A stretch of DNA of 9,857 nucleotides from Bifidobacteriaceae bacterium (GTDB lineage: Bacteria > Actinomycetota > Actinomycetes > Actinomycetales > Bifidobacteriaceae), in contig JAUMUB010000033.1 in NCBI GenBank assembly GCA_030530905.1, positions 1 to 9,857 of the forward strand. Direction: 5' to 3'. A program made the translations under genes and the position numbers. Shown one piece after another: positions 8,007-9,857 of the stretch. The notes under the pieces were generated by a model, which saw only the letters and a list, made by a program, of their open reading frames with translations, had not been told where the DNA came from and did no database searches. Within the stretch, counting starts at the first letter, position 1. Each line of letters starts with the position of its first letter.

Positions 8007-8910
8007 GTAATTGTTGATATTCATAAATTGAATGATTAATATCAGCAATACCTTGAATAACGTGGTGAGAATCAGCTTCTTGCTCATACTTTCGTTGAGT
8101 TTCTATTGTAGGCATAAAGCAGTATTGACTTGTTAGGATATTTTCATAACCGATTGGAATATGAATTGTAGTGTCTTCAAAAGGAACTTCAATATGAGAA
8201 GACCAGTCATTTGCGCGCGTATTCCAGAAGTTCTTGCTACGGAACATGCCATATCGAGGCCATGAAACATATGTAGCTGTATCAAATGGGTATTGTTTGT
8301 TAATTTGCTTCTGCAATTTTGAATATTTTTTTGCATAATAGGTTCTGCTATGAAGTTGAATCCATGCATATGCAATAGCTCGTTTTATCCGATTAGGATA
8401 CAACCATGCAATCGTATCTGGATATAAATAGCTTTTACCAAACTTACGAAGTAAATCAAAGCAATATAATTGCTCTAATTTGAAGTACCATGCTTCTCGT
8501 TCGTTTTGTTCATTAGGAGCGCCATCAATTGGCTCTATATCAATGAATACGCCAGTATATGTATCTGGAAAATCTTGTAATAGGTTTGATGTATACATTG
8601 TGCGAGTATCATGCAGTTTAATGAAATGATAATCTGCATGTTTGCTTGATAAACCATTGTAAATTTTTAAGTATTCAGGCAACTCTTTAGGAGCGATTCT
8701 TTTGAATTTTTCATAATCAGGACGTGGCATATTGATATCCATGTCATCATCAAAAGGAATGAACCCTTTGTATAAGAGTGCTCCGATAAGAGTGCCACCA
8801 GAGGCATAATATCGTAACTTATGCCTCTGGCAGATATTTTGAAAAATTTTAAAAATTTCTAATACTTTGCCATGAAGTTCAGGAATTGAAGCTTGAGTAA
8901 TTGCTTTCAT
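7999..8910 (-). CDS. LicD-family phosphotransferase
   Basis: LicD proteins transfer phosphocholine, or related phospho-alcohol groups, from a CDP-activated donor to surface glycans; the fukutin-type fold is shared. The 303-residue length is normal. The defining block is near the N-terminus: YYASGGTLIGALL (34-46), GFIPFDDDMDINM (49-61), whose clustered Asp residues 54, 55, 56 and 58 bind metal and donor, then RPDYEKF (63-69). GVFIDIEPIDG (120-130) is the second conserved block. The family usually has RHxGFIPWDDD; here it is LLYKGFIPFDDD, so the Arg-His pair is Leu-Tyr. No signal peptide or clear membrane segment is seen. The gene starts one base after the stop of the ABC ATPase gene, with only a weak ribosome binding site, so translation is probably coupled. 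No CDP-choline synthesis genes are in the window, so the transferred group is unknown. A novel phospho-substituent is as possible as phosphocholine. Confidence 0.88.
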   Translation of the reverse strand: MKAITQASIPELHGKVLEIFKIFQNICQRHKLRYYASGGTLIGALLYKGFIPFDDDMDINMPRPDYEKFKRIAPKELPEYLKIYNGLSSKHADYHFIKLHDTRTMYTSNLLQDFPDTYTGVFIDIEPIDGAPNEQNEREAWYFKLEQLYCFDLLRKFGKSYLYPDTIAWLYPNRIKRAIAYAWIQLHSRTYYAKKYSKLQKQINKQYPFDTATYVSWPRYGMFRSKNFWNTRANDWSSHIEVPFEDTTIHIPIGYENILTSQYCFMPTIETQRKYEQEADSHHVIQGIADINHSIYEYQQLQK

Positions 8911-8911
8911 A

Positions 8912-9857
8912 TTATTCTTGCTGTAAATCTACTACATCATATTTCAATAGAGCGTAATCGGTGCCTTTTGCATCTTCACTAATAGAGAAAATACATGAAT
9001 TCTCTTCATTAGTGAATCCCATCATAATCGTATGGTATTTATCATCAGGATCTTGCTTACGCAAAGATGCGTTAATCTGATACGTACCATTGTTAAAAAT
9101 GCTGAGGGGTAGTGTGAAACGCTTGGTTGTTTTGCCTTTTCCGCCCATACCCATTTCAATTTTTCCACTATCGTATGGAATGCCACCACGTCGATTATCT
9201 GTCATAGAAAACGCAAGAAAATATGGTTCTTTTTTAGTGTATTCACATTCAATATCGAATACAAAGCTTTCCTTGCTTGACAGAACAAGCGGAGAAACAG
9301 GTGTAATCTTAAGTGTTGTAACTGTTTCATTAAGACCTTTTTCATAGGCCTTTTCGTTATGCTCTTCGTCTTTATCTATTTTTTCTTCTTTTCGTAAGCT
9401 TTGTAAATTAGATTCTGTATAAAGATTTGCTGCTTCATTAATATCGCCGTCAACAACAATTTTTCCATCTTGTATGAAAATAGCTCTATTGCAGTATTTT
9501 TTTACAGAAGCCATAGAATGAGTTACGAGAATAACTGTTTTAGATGAATCTTTTTTAATCTCGTTAAAGAAACTATTACACTTTGTTTGGAATGCTTCAT
9601 CGCCTACTGCAAGCACTTCATCAAGTACAAGAATATCTCCTTGTGCTTTAATGGCTACCGAGAATGCGAGACGAACTTGCATACCTGAAGAATAATTCTT
9701 TAGCTTTTGATCCATGAAGTCTTCAAGCTCAGCAAACTCGACAATATCATCATACATATCATCGATTTCTGAGCGAGAAAAACCAAGTAGCGCACCGTTT
9801 AAATATACGTTTTCGCGACCTGTGAGCTCAGGGTTAAAACCAACGCCTAATTCAATA
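8912..9857 (-). CDS. Polysaccharide-export ABC transporter ATPase with C-terminal substrate domain, Wzt-like (5' partial)
   Basis: This is the ATPase subunit of a two-component exporter that moves a lipid-linked polysaccharide across the membrane; its permease and N-terminus lie outside the window. The frame is open to the right edge, so the ATG at 9755-9757 is internal, and 314 residues are visible. The fragment opens with ELGVGFNPELTGRENVYLNG (2-21), diagnostic for the Wzt, TagH and RfbB type. It then has the ABC signature YSSGMQ (55-60), Walker B DILVLDEVLAVGD (74-86) with catalytic Glu80, and the switch histidine 113 in VTHS. Walker A is cut off. A charged linker (about 135-155) leads to a beta-rich C-terminal domain (about 155-314). 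In Escherichia coli O9a Wzt, that domain recognises the finished end of the polymer before export. The gene ends one base before licD, so a modifying enzyme and the exporter are made together. Confidence 0.93.
   Translation of the reverse strand, partial: IELGVGFNPELTGRENVYLNGALLGFSRSEIDDMYDDIVEFAELEDFMDQKLKNYSSGMQVRLAFSVAIKAQGDILVLDEVLAVGDEAFQTKCNSFFNEIKKDSSKTVILVTHSMASVKKYCNRAIFIQDGKIVVDGDINEAANLYTESNLQSLRKEEKIDKDEEHNEKAYEKGLNETVTTLKITPVSPLVLSSKESFVFDIECEYTKKEPYFLAFSMTDNRRGGIPYDSGKIEMGMGGKGKTTKRFTLPLSIFNNGTYQINASLRKQDPDDKYHTIMMGFTNEENSCIFSISEDAKGTDYALLKYDVVDLQQE

Noticed and set aside
8133..8375. 80-residue minus-strand frame within licD
   Set aside because: It overlaps the LicD coding sequence in another frame and has no domain or ribosome binding support.

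Overview
The window is most likely from a low-GC member of the Bifidobacteriaceae, with Gardnerella or a close relative the best guess. I infer this from three things: a dTDP-rhamnose set in which RmlC and RmlD are fused into one protein (an arrangement I know from bifidobacteria), the overall feel of the RmlB and RmlCD sequences, and an AT-rich composition. The species is not provable from the sequence alone.

Layout, left to right. Positions 1-1208 (+) carry the C-terminal part of a large polytopic membrane protein with an extracytoplasmic-looking tail; it enters from outside the window. Positions 1263-4814 (+) carry the complete dTDP-L-rhamnose pathway in the order rmlB, rmlCD fusion, rmlA. 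A long hairpin (2297-2333) separates rmlB from rmlCD, and a strong intrinsic terminator (3837-3872) separates rmlCD from rmlA. Positions 4823-7927 (+) carry a 1034-residue TTG-initiated protein, tightly coupled to rmlA. It joins a GT2 glycosyltransferase domain to a rhamnan-synthesis-F (RgpF) region. A hairpin terminator closes this block between two convergent units. On the minus strand, reading from the right edge, come the C-terminal 314 residues of a Wzt-type polysaccharide-export ABC ATPase (8912-9857, continuing out of the window) and, one base later, a LicD-family phosphotransferase (7999-8910).

Taken together this looks like part of a cell-surface rhamnose-containing polysaccharide locus. 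RmlA, RmlB and RmlCD make dTDP-L-rhamnose, the GT2-RgpF protein uses it (or a related donor) in the cytoplasm, the ABC transporter exports the lipid-linked polymer, and LicD probably adds a phospho-substituent such as phosphocholine. The membrane protein at the left edge may be a GT-C-like enzyme or polymer-processing factor, but I cannot assign it. The families are known; the interesting parts are the fused enzymes, altered active-site positions in the RmlC half, the licD-wzt pairing, and several hairpins. I see no RNA genes, CRISPR, insertion sequences or phage genes. No intergenic stretch exceeds 90 bases.
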